The notes: a model not told the origin generated them from the letters alone. A stretch of 64,000 bases of DNA from Paramecium octaurelia (GCA_905182995.1 CAJJDP010000105.1:186001-250000), one strand, 5' to 3'; numbered from the stretch's first letter, positions 13,601 to 29,067 are shown. Program-made: numbers and translations.

Positions 13601-16600
13601 GTAGATTATTGTGAATGGTTTAATTTGTTTTGGGAAGACTAAATAGATTTTAATTATCTTAATTCATAAGGGATAGATAGCTTGGTTTTAGGTTTTAATT
13701 TTACAAACTCGGTTGTCGGTTTTAATACTTTTTACCCTACTTGCCCATTTTACAACATTGAAATGAATATTTAATCAAAAAGGCTAGTATATTCTCTCAA
13801 ATATGTGCATTTCATTTATACCTCTATAAAAGGATTGATAATATCATCTAATAGGGGTTTGTATTTCAGTAATTGCGACAAAATAGAATTTAACTAAATT
13901 ATTCTTTACACTTTTCATAAATTTAAGATTGTAATGGAAAACAATCATTAATAAATCTAATTATCTTTGTTCAATTTTACAATTTTAGGTAGCATAATTT
14001 AGGACACATTTTCAGTATTTCAAAATGAAAAATTTGGTGATATAATTATGAATGATGTGTATCTCTTAAATTCAAGCTTTTTAAACTCTTCATTTTTGAA
14101 TTTAACAGATTAATTATTTTAGGGGACAATTTAGATAGAAACCCTTGTTATTCGAAATTGCACTTTCGTAAACTCAAATTTATTTCAAATTACTAATAAT
14201 CAACTTATATTGTCTTTTAAAAATGTTCTCATTGAGGATTCTGAATTTACAAATGTATCTATATATTTTTTTGATTTCGCTGTTTTGCAATCAAGTTTAG
14301 TAGATGCTTATGATATTACAGTGAAGAATAGCAAATTTGTAAACTCAAGTCTTTTTAATTTTTAGACTGATGTTATTCTACATCTAACGTACCTATAATT
14401 GGAATCAAATACTTTTATATCAACAAATTTTATTATTTCAAATCATAATACCTCATTATCATACATCAAAATGCAAAATAATTAATTTGAACAATCACAA
14501 CTAATTACCATGCTTGAGAGAACAGAAAATTAAACAATGGTTGTCCTCCTAAATTAATTGGAGGCTTCAAGCAATCAATTTGAGAACTCTTAATGTTTTA
14601 AATTATTTTCTTCTAAAGAGTTTAGCCAAGTCGATTTAACAATATCGAATCTAATATTTAATGAAATATTAAGTATAGATAGTTCAGATTCAAGATCCTA
14701 TTTATTTCAAATTAGGGCCCTTAAAATAAAAATATAGAATGTGGTTTTTAGAAATTTAAAAAATATCTTTCTATTTTCTATTTTTGATGCAAATGAGATC
14801 CTTGTACAAAATATAATTTATGAAAATTCAGCTTAAAATTATTAAGTGCCATTTTCATAATAATGTTAAGTTGAGATTAAAGAGAAAAACTAAATGCTGA
14901 AGATAGAGAATTTCTTTACTCTAAAAATTCTCTCCGTCTAAATTCACAACTAATTTGCGATTGATGAATCTTTTTTAGATTTATCGTAGAAAAAATAGTT
15001 TACGAATTCTGCTAATTTAGATATTGCAAATCTTACTTTTATAGGAAATGTGTAAATATATAAAAAATCATAACGTTTGCTTTCCCTTTTAGCTCTATAT
15101 TCCGAATGGAGTCTTAATGTACACATTCAGAGAATTAAATTTTTGGAAAATTGCTTACACTCAATATCTGAGATTTATTTTTTATCATATGCATCCTTGG
15201 TTTTCTTTAATGTCAAATCAAGTAACATTGAAATCTTTGATTTTTCTTCTCAAAGCAATGCATTTACAAATTCATCCAATTCATTCATTTTCATTGAAGC
15301 TAATACAATTAAAATTTAAAATTTATAAGTTTCTAACCATAATATTCTAACTTCTGAATTATGGGAAAGGTTTTATGGTATACAATTAGATGCATTTCTT
15401 AATTAATACTAAATAAATCAGGTTGCCTTTTAGGTCCTAAATATTTCAAATATAGGAGGTGTAGGATAATTAAAAGCATCAGTTTTTACTTGTTTTAATT
15501 GTAACTTCTCAAATGTTCTTGCTTTACAGAATTTCCTTTTTGACATTACCACTTTAGATTAAGGAATAATAAAACTCATTAATCTGATTGCAAGTAATTT
15601 AATAGGTGATTCGAAATAAGAGACTAATAGTTAAGGCTGTATCAGCATTTCCTCTTAAGACAGTCCACTCGAAATTGAATTTTCAAAGGCTTAGTTTATG
15701 AATATCTTTAATAGAATGTCTCCATCTGTGCTATCTATTTAGCCATCAAAAATTAGAAATTAGATTAAATTAATTGATACTTCGTTTGAAAATTGTCTAT
15801 CCCTAATGAATTCAATACTTTTGATACAATTCTCCAATAGGATATCTAATAAAAATAGTTTAGAATTGCAAAATATTATGATAGTATAGCAGTTGAATTC
15901 ATGGCTGCAACATTTTTAATAAATGGGAATTCTAAGTCTTTCAGAACTATTAATTATTTCAAGTAGTCAAAATTCATTGTTTAATATTGAAAGTTCTTCA
16001 ATAGTCATCTAAAATGTTATTATTGAAGGTGTGTATCTAGCACCAATATTTAAAATTATAAATGCGCCAAAATTTATAATTAGTTAAGTTTAGATCAGAG
16101 AAATTACAGTATTTTATTCATTTACTTTGATAATTATACAATAAACACTGGATATTCAAACAATAAATTTGTGTGAGGATGTAAATATCTTCAGCACTTC
16201 AATTTATGAAGCAGGACTTTAAAGAGTTGATTTATCAGATTTTGATTTTGCTCTTAATGAATGTGTTGTGGTAACCACTCTATAGAAAAAGTTTGAAGAG
16301 AATTAATTGTTTTACTACTTAAATGATATTCTTACTATAATGGAAGAACATAATGAAGATTAACTTTCATTAATTTACATTCATACTTTATCAAACAAAC
16401 ATACCTTCTATTTCAAGAAATTAGAACTTGCTAATAATAATTGTTCATACTGCACATCTGGATTGTTTAAATTTGATTTAGCCTCTTTTAAATCCATTAA
16501 AATACAAGATCTGATCTGTATCAATAACATAATTAAATACTATGGATGTATAAACTTCTTAAGTGAAATATAAGATTCTCCAACACTTTAAATATTCGGC

Positions 16601-19539
16601 TCCACTTTTCTATTTAATAGAGGAAGTTAAGGAGTTGCTATTTCATCAAACAAGCCTATAATCATCAACTAGTGCAAAACCATCTAAAATATTGCAACCA
16701 ATCAAGGAGGAGGGATATATTTAGAACTGAATAGTAATCAATTTAGTATTGAAAATTCTGTGATTATTCAAAATCAAGCAGAAGAAGGAGGAGGACTACA
16801 CATTACTGGAAACGGCGTTTTGAATTAGCAGAACTTGAATAACACTTATTTGCATTTTAATAATGCATCTGTTTATGCCAATAATTTGGTTGTGAATCCA
16901 ACACATTTGGCATTGAGTATTAATTCCTAAGAAATGAAAACGTTCAAGGCAGATTCAGGATAAATTTAAGCAGATGTTCTTAGAATTACACCTTATACTA
17001 CTATATAATAAGAAAATTTAATTGAAACTTCCTATTTAATGATTTCCAGCGGTTAACCTTTTTAAGAATTTTCTCTTTCTATGCCCAAATTATAATAAAC
17101 ATATAAATAGATTTAGACAATAGAAATAATGTTAAAAAATTCGTTAAATGAAATACAAAAAAACATTGTTAACTCAACTTGCTTAATAACAGATAAGATC
17201 GTTTTAATAAATGGAGAAACAATAAATGGAAATCTTCAAAATGTCTCATTGCTCTACTAAACCGATAAAAGTACTTTTGATTTAAGTTCAATTACTTTTT
17301 ATTTTGATCCATATGAAAACGATTACAGATATTTGGAAATATCAATTATATGTTCAAAAGAAGGATAAATTAATCCATTAAAATACATGATCTAAGCCTA
17401 GAGTTATAAATGCTAGCTTGGAGAATTCCATATTGAAAAAGGTTGTTAAATTTGCTAATCCAATCAAGGCTTTTACTCTGTAACATACGATGTTATTAAA
17501 TGCTCTATATTTGATAAGGAGAAATTTTAGGAGATAACATCAAATGCAATAAAGTTACAGGAAGGTTATTGGAGACCAAATTATTTATCAGACTATTCTA
17601 CGTTATGTTTTAAAAAACCAAGTTTTTGTGTGGGAGGTTGGAAAGTCGGAGATGACCTTTGTAGCAAAGGACATGTAGGAGCTCTGTGTGAAGAGTGTGA
17701 TATTTATAATATAAGGGGAGAGGGATAATACTTAAAAAATTAATAAAACTCTGAATGTATATCGTGTTTTGGGATATCAGATAGCATACTCCCATTTATC
17801 TTAAATTCAATTTGGTAAATTTATTAATATAATTTTAGGGCCATTTTATCCATCATCCTTACAGTTAAAAGCATTGTAAAATCTAATGATTTATTCCTAT
17901 TTCTCAAAGTTAAAGAAAGATTTAGTTAAATACTCTTTAAATTAAACTAAGGTATAATAATTATGTATTGTAGATCGTGAAAGCATTTTAATAAAAATGT
18001 TCTTAAACTATTTATGGACGTTTTCCCTTATATTTACATTCAATATAAGCTTTTCTTTTTAATTTAATTTTGTTGACTCAGCTAGTAATACATCCTTATC
18101 AATGGCTAATAATTTAGATTGTTATTTATCACAAATAGTTGGATTTTAGTTAATCTATTCCAAAATCATTTTAATATTATTATTGATATTATGGCAATTC
18201 ATAATCATCATGATAGGATTATTGGTGATTCCAGACATATTAAACTCAAAATTTAAATTAAGTGTTATATCTAATATTTTACTATGTTTGTACATTTTCA
18301 ATTATGCTGGATTTATCAAAATGTATTTAATTTATTATAAAACTTAGGCTATGTTCTGCAGTATCATACAGAGAAATATCCAATATTTAATACATCTAGG
18401 GTGATTTAACATTAAGATTCAATACAGAAACTCATTATTAATGGGTGTATTTTTTAGTTCTCCCTGGGTTGATAATCTTCGGATGCTTAATCCCTTTGTT
18501 ATTGTTTTTGCTAATGTATTTTAAAAGAAATGGATTAGACTTTTATATGCTAAGACCTCATATTTGTTATCTTTTTAACGAATATGTAACTAAAAGGTAT
18601 TACTGGGAATAAATTAAATTGAGTAACAAAGCTTTAATAATCCTCTTTTTAACATATTTTGAGACCAATATACATTTAAAAGCTTCCTTAATTGGTTTGA
18701 GTTTGATTTTTTATTAGCAATTTGCAGCAAAGAAAAAGCCTTACATTATTTAAAAATTCAATATTCTAGATTTGGAAATGAGTTAAAAATGTTCAGTCTC
18801 TATATTTTTAGCAGCCATAAAGTATGAAAGTGAAATATAAAATAATAAGGTAATTTCACTTGCTCTGTAACTCTGCCTGATACTACTATTTTTTTTAATA
18901 ACTTTTCCTTTTATTTATCAAATTGGAATAACTAATTATAAGAAATATAAATTACTTGTGTTTTCATCATTCCATTTGGTTTTTAAGTACTTTAAGATCA
19001 CTAAAGCATCAAAAGTATTTGAGTAGTTTTTGGATGAATAAAGTAAAAAAGATTAAAGACTGAAAGAAAATTTCGCCAAATTACGAAAATTCCTTATCCA
19101 ATTTTCAAAAGCCTAGATAAAAAACAGACCGTAAGTTATGAAATTAAATTTAGTGCTATTCTATCTAGATTCAGTTCCGGTAAAAATTACTAATAAACTT
19201 TATTAACTACAGAAATACAGGCTTAATCTGTCATGTTAACAGCAAATAGATTGGATTGAATTTTTATAAGATATATATAATTACCAAAATATAACTTCAA
19301 TAGTTAAATGGACGATTAATATCATATTTATAATATCTAATATATTTAGAGACAATATGATTTATCTATGTAATTTTGCAGTAACACATTTATCATAATC
19401 CAATATGAGCATCTGCTAAATTAATTAACCATTATTAGGCAAATTAAATTAATCATAAATTTCCTTTATTTACTTTATTACTATTATTATTCATCTTCCA
19501 AATCTGTTTTTCCTTATATCCAAAATTATATATTTTTGA
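10629..19539 (+). CDS. Giant cysteine-rich, beta-helix-like, multi-pass membrane protein A
   Basis: Predicted 2,931 aa with five introns: 12161-12182, 13417-13438, 17815-17838, 17952-17973 and 18323-18347. Order: signal peptide (MSFAIFFLSLIGNLSG); a unique ectodomain to about 430; furin/growth-factor-receptor-type Cys repeats from CHYSCQECDGPTQYNC to about 980; a long region of NSSF/NSxF repeats resembling a right-handed beta-helix, ending in GGGIYLELNSNQFSIENS (to about 2,030); a Cys module with GHVGALCEECD near 2,330; then several hydrophobic segments and a basic C-terminus. It is probably a surface protein with a polytopic anchor, a type common in ciliates and of unknown function. The first intron ends in AAG. 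The tail after about 19290 is less certain, since the next gene starts 1 bp after the stop. A tandem paralogue follows. Confidence 0.8.
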
Positions 19540-19540
19540 A

Positions 19541-22500
19541 ATGGAAAAAATCAGCTTACAAATTTCGTATTCTTTTTTGATATCTACACTAATTCTTTTA
19601 GCATGTTCTCGCCTGAGTTGTTGTTGCAATTATAAAACATACAATGATTCATTGATTCCAATTGAACACTCTATTTCTATGTAGACAATCGATTCTCCAA
19701 TTAATGGAAAATTCATTTACTTTGGATTTTGGAGCTTGTGCATTCCCCAATAGACCTTTAAGAATTACCCTTAAGTTGTCTCGGATTACATATCAACTCT
19801 GCCTGAAAATGGGCAATTATTATTTTTAATATAGGGGAAACAAAGAAATTTAGTCTTGGGATATATTTACATGGATCTGATAAGCAGACAGGTGATATAC
19901 AATATTGTCATATTCGGGGATTCTAAATAGATTTTAGAATTTAGATTTAATCCAGTTGAATTTGAAGAAGAGTGGATTCTAAGTTTATTCACAATTAATT
20001 TCGAATCGTCAACATTCACTGTAGAAATGACTGGCTAAATAAAACAAAGTATAAGTCTACAGAGTGATATAAAATATGAAAAAATAATACTAGGAGGACT
20101 AGGTTATGTAATTAACAATATTAATTAATTAGATTGGTTAAGGATTCAATCTCAATATTTTCAAAGGAAGATTATCTTAGATATACTTGAGTTATTCGAG
20201 GGAAGATGTTCAAAATTCATTTTAATATATGAGTCAGAACTGTCGAATCCCTCTTCCTTAACAAGGATAGGAACCTGTCTATTTTGTTAAAGGATTACAA
20301 ATTTTTGAAGGAAGTTCATCGTTGTTTTATACAGTGAATTAATTCGGAAATCGATATTGCTTATCTGGATGGGTAAAATATGATGCATCTAGAATCGTAA
20401 CACTTGCCTAATATAATTTGATAAGAATCAGTCTGTTTAAAAACTATAATTTTTACTAGAAATTTGGAGATGAAATCTTATAAATATTATCATTAATTAA
20501 TAAGGGAAATCCTAAAATGACTTCCATATCAATAATTACAAATAATAGATATATGCCTATAATGGGTTAAAATGACTATAATATTATAAGACCGATGGTT
20601 GAGTTATTTTTTGAATATTCTGATAGATATCACATGGGATTACAATAATGGCATTATATTAAATATGAATATGGGTCAAAAGTCCCCGGGAAAAACAGCT
20701 ATATTTAAATTTAATTCTCTACTGATTTAGGATTACAAGAAAGAATTTTGAATAATATTGCTGCAATCAATTCTCCATTTTATATCAATATAGGCTCAGA
20801 TGAATTTTATAGTGATATACTTTATGCCTCCATTTTCGATTTTAAATTTGAATATAATTATAATGAGGATAAATAAATCCTGTTTTAAGGTATGGTTTTA
20901 TAGTTATCAATAGCTTGTCATTATTCATGTTAGACATGTTAAGGACCGCTTGAAAGCAATTGCATTACATGTGATTCTTAAGCAAATAGATATTTTTTAT
21001 AAGAAATAAGCACATGCGAGTGTTAATAGGGATATATAAATGTTGCAAATTAGAGCAGCTGTGTAGATTTCTCTTAGATATTTACATTAGTAAAGGTTTA
21101 AGAGGTATTTTAAGTTAATGCAGCCTAATGTTAATTTGGTTATTTCATTTTACCAGTTAATGGAGATTCTGCATAATGTGTTAAATGGTATTAATTCATC
21201 TTATGAAGTCCTTAATCCAATTCCTATAACCTGCTTTGTGTTGACTGCCTCTATTCTCCATTTACTTGGTACTTAAAACCGATTTGTAAATATGATTTGA
21301 TCTCAGTTAATGATTCTCCTGACGATGCATTTTCATATGTTGAAAGAAATGAACTCTATTAAGATTTATATCTAATTAATGATTAAGGGGAAATGTTTCA
21401 ACAGGAAGGTGTCTTAGATTTTTGTGAAATGGAATCTGATTCACCTAGTTGCTTTTAGGCTGCTCATAAACACTTGAATAAAACAATTTTTCTTAAATGC
21501 AAGCAAAATTATTTCACACTAAATGGAAATTGCGCGTATGTGAATCCTTATTGTCTATAAGCTTCTGCAGAAGGAAAATGTTTACAATACCAAGCTGGAA
21601 TGTATTTGAAGGGTGATTAGTTATTTTAATGTCCTAGCAATTGTGAATTATGTGAATATAACGAGGAGACTTAAAGTCTATATTGTTTGTAATGTAAAGA
21701 GCAATTTTCCTTAGAAAATGGTTTATGTATTTCTTGCGGGAATTATTGCAAAGCCTGTTAAAAATATTATGATCCAAACACTTAAAATAGTTATTAACGA
21801 TGTTTAAGGTGTCTAGATGATTCTTAATACTTCATTAGTTTTGATGCAATCAATTGCTAAAAAAACATGATCTAAAATTGTTTATATGCTTTTCAAGCTT
21901 TGTCAAACAATTTTCAAATTAATACACTTGATATATACTTTTCTCCTAGAAATGATTGGGATAATATTAAAACGCATTGTGCAAGATGTATTCTTTATTA
22001 TGGTGTTATTATTGATTAAAATTTATGTTTAAAGATGCATGAAGTCACATGTCTATCTTCAATTGCTCAAAAAGTTTCTAATGTGCCTTTGGACGATAAC
22101 ATCTATTATACAATATTAGAATAAGATTATTATATAACTCCTGAGGGGGAAGAATTGACATTTGCCTTTTTAGAGGATTACAAAATTATATTAACAACAT
22201 ATTAATACTGCATAATATCAGATTATTACTTTCAATAAAAGGATATAGAAGTTGCCTAATTTTAAAAGTATTGTTCAGGATATGTCAAAAATTGTGAAGT
22301 TTGTTTAAGAGAGACTCCATATGCCTATGGGATGACTCAAGCTTGTCTTGAATGCGAAAAGGGATATTATGCAGATAGAGTTTCCGGAAAATGTTATGAA
22401 TGTCCTCCAGAGTTAAACTGTTATAAATGTAAGTCTCAATCAAAAATAAGTAAGGATGGGTGGAAAAGCTAAATTAGAGCCTATTATAAGGTAGTTATTG

Positions 22501-25500
22501 AAAAGCAAACTGACCATACATTTAAACAATATGCACAAAGTGAAAACTTTGATGATTATGAAATTATTTGCTCAGAGTGTTATTAAGGGGATGAATTAAG
22601 AAATGATAGATGCGTTCCTTCTTGTCCTAAATAATGTTTGGAATGTTAGTACATTAATGGTTAAAATTTATGTGTCAAATGTCCAAAAAATTAAAAAGGT
22701 AGAATGTAGAGTTTGTCATAAAATTAATGTATTGAGTGTCCTCAGAATTGTGCATTGTGTCGATTAAGATCAAAAGATGAAATTCTAGGTATCAATCCAT
22801 TATTTGATAATGATGATTATATAACTTACACGCATTAATGCTTAAAGAGCTTTAAAGACGCTGAATACTACTATAATTTAGAGCTAGGTACATTTGTAGA
22901 ATGTTCTCAACATCAATAATGCAACTATGAATTCATACTTACTTTCAACCTTTATTGTTCGGAGTTAGAATATGAATCTGAATTGAGTTAAATTTCATCA
23001 TAATATGAACAAAGTATATTTAGATAATAAAACTTATTATTTTAAGATTTGGTTTCAGGAATCAGTTTTAAGGAGGTATATAAAATTTTTGTGATAATTA
23101 GTTTGAAAAAGATTTGTTCTATCACTAAGCCAACGAATAGTCAATTAGAACCATTATTCTCAATATATCAAGTGTAAAAGAGTAAGTTTGTAAAATAAAA
23201 TCTAATGGCATCATAAAATAGATCTTTAGCAACAATATCTTTTCTACAACGTAATTACTCTCTTTATTATTATTTTAGAAACGTGGAGCTAACACTTAAT
23301 TTCAATAATAATACGATTATTGAATTTGAAAAACCACTAAAATTCTTAAATTTTAATAAAATAACTATATTAGGAGCCATCTTTAATCCAATAAGCAACG
23401 AAAAATTAAAATAAATTACATTTGTTAGTTTATATCCTTAAACCATTACTCTTTAAAATATCATTTATTAGTAGATTTCTATAGAAAATGATTAATCAAA
23501 TATGCTTTTTGTTAATGTTAAAAGTGTATAATTTAACAATTTCAAAATATTGGGATTAGTTTAAAATTAAATAGAAAATTTTATTGAGATTACAGAAACT
23601 ACGAATTCAAAAACTATCACATTCATAAACTTTTAAATTCTAAATTCATTTTTATAAAACCAATTCACAATATATTGTCATCTTAACTCAGATGATAACA
23701 TTTATATTGATAATTTAGTTGTAAACTCTAAGTTTAAGAATGCTACTTTGATACAAACAGGAGATTAAGAATAATATGGTGTTCTTTAAATGTATAATGT
23801 TGTTTTTTAAATTGATGTACTTTATTGCCTATCTTTTTTAAACATTTATTCTTTAAGATATGTTAACATTAATACTATGACAATCGAATATTCTGAAATT
23901 TAAAATTCAACACTAATTCTTTTAAATAATGATAATAATATAGATAATTTTAAGATATAATTCAGTAAATTTAGATAGATTAGCTATGGAATAATGAATT
24001 CTGAACTGTTATTGGATAATTTATAAATAAGTTTATCAAATATTTTGCTTGAATCTAATGAATATGATTACTCTACAAAATTTTTATTCTTCTAAAAATA
24101 CAACAATATTCAAAGTCAAATAAATATCAACGAATTGCATATCCTTAATAATTATATTTCGTAGAATATTCAGGATTTGAATTTGAAGACTCAATATTCT
24201 GCCCTTCTTTATCTAGAGCTAGACATTATCTCCATAGTAAATTTAGAAATAGTCAGAGGTTATGGTCTAATGGATCTAAGTATAAGTGATGTACAAAAAC
24301 TTAAAATTTAATCTATCAGAATATCCTAAGGACAATAGTTTAAATTCTTAGGTCTTCATTAATTTATAGATTGCTAGTTGTAATAAGTCAAAGGGGAATC
24401 TTATTTACAATCTCTCTTTATATCTTCAGCAATTAATTTATAGATTGAGGATTTGATAATAAGATCTGCTTAAACATATAACTCTCCCATTTTATATTAC
24501 AAATCTTCGGAAAAGATCAAATAATCATAATTCGAAACTATTCAACTAAGTAATATTATTATTGAATCAAATTTGATGCTTTTAACAAATTAGAAATTTC
24601 AAACAGCAATTCTCTTTTTTGAATCTGTTTAAGAAACAACTCTTTAAATTTAAAACATTACTTTTTATGGAAATGTATTGCATGAATATATACAAAATAA
24701 CCTTCAAATTTCTGCTTTGCTTTTGAATTTGAATTGTATATTAGGCTAAGTAATAATTCGTGATTCAAGCTTCATTAAGAATATAGTGATTAATAGTACA
24801 GATAGCATTATATACATCAAAAGTGAGAAATTAGTTTTCCACAATTGCACATTCTCTGAAAATAATGTCTTTAATTATGCACTTTTATAACCTTATCTAT
24901 TATGGGGATTCTTAGAGTCTCAACAAGTAAATTCTAAGTAGATAAGTTCAATCTTTAAAATAAAATCGTAGTCTGGAAATGGGAGGTTATTAGTGGAACA
25001 CCTTGATATTCATATGTGTGACTTTGAATAATCTGTAGGATATTCAGGCGGAGCTTTTTTTATTGAAGCTCAAAAGACAAGCAATATCAGCATTATAAAT
25101 AGCTCTTTTAGTAATCTTTCAACTGGATTTTAGAAAGAACTGGGATTTGGGGGATCTATATATTTAGATGGTACTTCTTCTTAGTAATTGATCATAACTT
25201 TTGAAGATCTTACTATTAAAAATATCTATGCTTAAGAATAAGGTGGGTTCTTATATATTACAGCAGGAACTTCATAGGTTCAAATGTTTTTAAATAGATT
25301 AAATATCCAAAATGCTTATGCAAAATAGGGATCTGTAATATATGCAACTTTTTCTTCACTTTAATAATCATCACAGTTGATTGAATTTAATAATATCTTT
25401 ATCGAAAACACTTAAGATGGTTTTATAAACTATTTGAATTAATATACCTAACTATCCAAATCTGAGGAAATCTTGTTAATTAATAATAGAGTATAATGTT

Positions 25501-28500
25501 TTATTAATTCGGCATCTAAAGTGAGTTTTTTCAATGTGATTATTGAAAACATTGTTCTTGAATCTGCTATTTTGATCTCTAGCATCACCGAACTCTCAAT
25601 TAAGATGTTATTTATATCCAATAGTTTGATAAACTCAAACCTAATAAGAATATCTACAAATATATGTAATTAGTATTTAAATATTATTATAGATTAAGAT
25701 TAAATTATATCACTAAAAAACATCTAAATATAAAACATAACTACAGTTTTTAAGTAGAATAGTTATAACTGTGAATCAAATTAAATAGAATAAAATCCTA
25801 TTCAGTTTGCTTGCATAAAATAATCAGCTCCTATTGATTTGTTCCAAAAATACAAAGGTAAGACAATGTCTTATGGCGACTGCATATTTTCATTCATAAA
25901 TAAGAATATGGATTAAATAGTTTTAGATGATCTCAATTCTGGGCTAATTTTATTCTTAGATCTTACTGAACAAACAACAATCAAGCTAAATTAAATAAAA
26001 TTAGGAAGAATCAATTGTTAATTTTGTTTAAACGGGTTAATTTATTTTAATTTTTAAAAGATTTCCAACTTATTTGATTAATAATATATTTCAGATATTA
26101 TGATATCTGATTCTAATTGTGGAAGGTAAGGCTGTTTAAATATTGAAAAAAGTAATATTTAAAACAGAAGATTGTTAGAGTCAAATGAGAAATTCATTAA
26201 ATAATTGGAATAAGAGTTCTCAATAAATAAATACCTTTGTTAATACAACTTTGGAACAAATGGAACGTGTATTTATATTTCGAATGTTAAAGTAAAGATG
26301 TAGAATTGTCTATTTTAATTTAATAATGCATAACAATCAGGAGGAGCTGTATATGTTAGAGAAAGTGAGGAAGTATTGATAACCAATAGTTGGATACTGA
26401 AGAATTAAGCAAAGATAGGAGGTGGGTTGTATTTGGAAGATTCAAATGATATAGATTATCTTGCACTCCAAACCCAAATCAGCAATAATTCAGCCGAACT
26501 TTTCGGTAATAATATTGTTGCAACTCCTTAGAAACTTACAATAGTCTAATTTGATGAAAAGACCTTTTTAGAAACTGTAAAAATTATGGATACAGATAAT
26601 ATTCTAATTGAATAAGTGTAACAATAATTATAGTAGATTAAATTCGATAATGAAATTCGACTTCCAAGTGGACAAAAGATTTCTAGTTATGTTAAATTCG
26701 ATAAACATTCTAGATCATATTCACCATTATATCTAATATTTAGAGTAATTGCTTAAGGAAGAGATTAATAAATTATTAAAAATCTCAGAAACACATATTG
26801 TACATTAGAAAGTAGAATATTGAATAAATCCAATAATGATGATAGTGGTTTCTTCTCAAATAATCTAACAAACATTTAAAAAGTTTTGTTTAATGAAACT
26901 ACTCAAGACTATAACTTAGATGAATTAATTGTTTATTTTGACAACAAATAGCCTTCAAATATTGTATTATAGCTATAATTCTGGTGTGATTCAATAATTG
27001 TGCCCATATATAATAAAGAGTACCCATATAATATATTAAATAAACATTCAAACTATCATTTGAGAGTGAATATCAAAACTTTTGACTGTTAATATGGAGA
27101 AACAAAAAATTATACAGACTTTTCATGTATCCCATGCAATAGTGAGCAAGGATTATTTTCTTTAACAATCGATGCTTAGAAATGTGAACTCAAAGATGAT
27201 ATTTCAACAATAAGTGTTTAGTCTGCTTTATTGAATTTAAAAGCTGGGTATTGGAGACCATATTTTGAAACCAATAGAATTAGTAATTGCATAAACAAAC
27301 CTGAAAATTGCTTAGGAGGATGGATTGAAGGGGATATATCATGTCTCAAAGGCCATATAGGAGCTTTGTGTGAAGAATGCGATTTATATGGAATTAGAGA
27401 GGAAACTCATTTTTCAACCAGTTAAAAATACTCTTGTGCTTCATGTTAAGAAACTTCAAGGAATTTCATTTTGATCACTTTCGTGACTATATGGTAATTA
27501 TTAAATGATTAATTTAAGGACTTTGATATCAATTTTCATATCAGTTTAAAGTAATCTAAAATCTATCAAATAATCAATCAGAGTTACCAGCATCCTTCTT
27601 ATTAAATTAGCAGCAATTTAGACTAGGAACTAATCAGCAATTTTAATCAAAATATTAACTAACTATCTCCAAATTTTGGCTGTTATTGCTACGTTTAAAT
27701 TGAAATTGCCAATCTAATTTTAAAGTACTATTGATACTGCAGGATCGCCTGTTTAAACTATGACGTATTCAATGGATTGCTTTTTAGCTACTCTTTTCTC
27801 ATTCGAAATTCAATATGGCCGAATGATTTGGTAAATCATTTTACCTTTTGTTTATATCAGTTTCTTCTTCACATGCTACTTGATTGCAATTAAATTTAAA
27901 CTTGCTAGTTATAATAAGAGTGTTATTACAACCACTATTATATACATGTACATCTATTTACAAACGAGTTTAGTTGGAGGATTTGCATAACTTATATCAT
28001 CTAGAAACATCTCAGGTTACTAGTGGATCTAAGCGAATACTTCCTAAAGATTTGACACTTCCTATCACTATAGGTGGATTCTTTAATTTTGTATTCCTAT
28101 GCTTACTCTTTTATCTATTATAATCCCATCTTATTTCCTATTTAATTTGCGCAGAAATTCTTAAAATTTGGATAAGAATCATGTAAAATTGTAATGGGGT
28201 TATTTGTATAACGAATACAAGTTCAAAGCTTACTTTTGGGAATTAATCAAAATTTCATAAAAATAACTAATGATGATTTGCCTAATTTATTATGATGATA
28301 ATGTAATCTTAAAAGCCACTATGGTTGCAATCATTATTGTAGTTTATTTAGAATTAAGTAAAAAATACAAGCCTTATAATCGTGATTAACTTAATAAATT
28401 AGATTGTCAAACTATGAATACTTGTCTGGCCACAATAATCTTAGCAGCTGGCATTTATATTTCAGAATCCACTAATGTGTCTGAAGTTAAAATTCCGTAT

Positions 28501-29067
28501 TTTTTGTTAATTGCTATATTGAATTTCTTAATATCTTATACTTTGCTATAAAAAATTGTAGTGGAATATTTCAAAAAGGCAGGTTTTACTATGGAAAGAG
28601 TAGAAAAATTCAAATAATCTATCAGAAAACTCTTTCCTTTTCTTAATAGAGTTCCATTTATATCAAGATTATTAATGGACCATAGAGAAAAAAGAAAAAG
28701 AGTTGCAGAATTATACATGAAATTAAAACAATTTTTAATACCATAAGCTAAAGAGATTATTGCATTCAAGATTTCTTAGTAGAAACTAGACAGTCATAGA
28801 AGTTCAGATCAATAAATTCACACAAATCAATTAAGCTTAAGAAGCCTACATCCTGCCAAAGATTAAGAGTATTTAATTAGAGAATCTATAAAATAATCTT
28901 CACTAAATTCTCCGAAATATGTCTTGGAATCAAATGTTTTTGATTAAATGTAAATATTAACCTATGATAGAATTTTAAAACAAAATGAATAATTGAAGTC
29001 TAAATTTAATACGAAAACATAATTAAGTGGCAACGAGAAATTTAATAGAGATAATAAGGAGGAATGA
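19541..29067 (+). CDS. Giant cysteine-rich, beta-helix-like, multi-pass membrane protein B (tandem paralogue)
   Basis: Predicted 3,133 aa with introns at 20108-20132, 21188-21208, 23076-23101, 23251-23278 and 27494-27518. It has the same architecture as its upstream neighbour: signal peptide (MEKISLQISYSFLISTLILL), ectodomain, Cys repeats from CHYSCQTCQGPLESNC near 455 to about 1,115, a beta-helix-like Asn/Ser region, GGAVYV and GGGLYLEDSND strips, the GHIGALCEECD module near 2,570, a polytopic region and a longer basic tail. Collinearity is clear at the membrane region, where SSRNISGYQWIQANTSQRFD aligns without gaps to the equivalent stretch of protein A. Two introns fall at equivalent places (after the CxxC start and at IW before the first membrane segment); others differ. 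Function is unknown; surface location is inferred. Confidence 0.8.

Noticed and set aside
18361..18404. Apparent frameshift in giant gene A near an extra G
   Set aside because: A canonical 25-nt intron at 18323-18347 removes the conflict and restores gap-free alignment with the paralogue.
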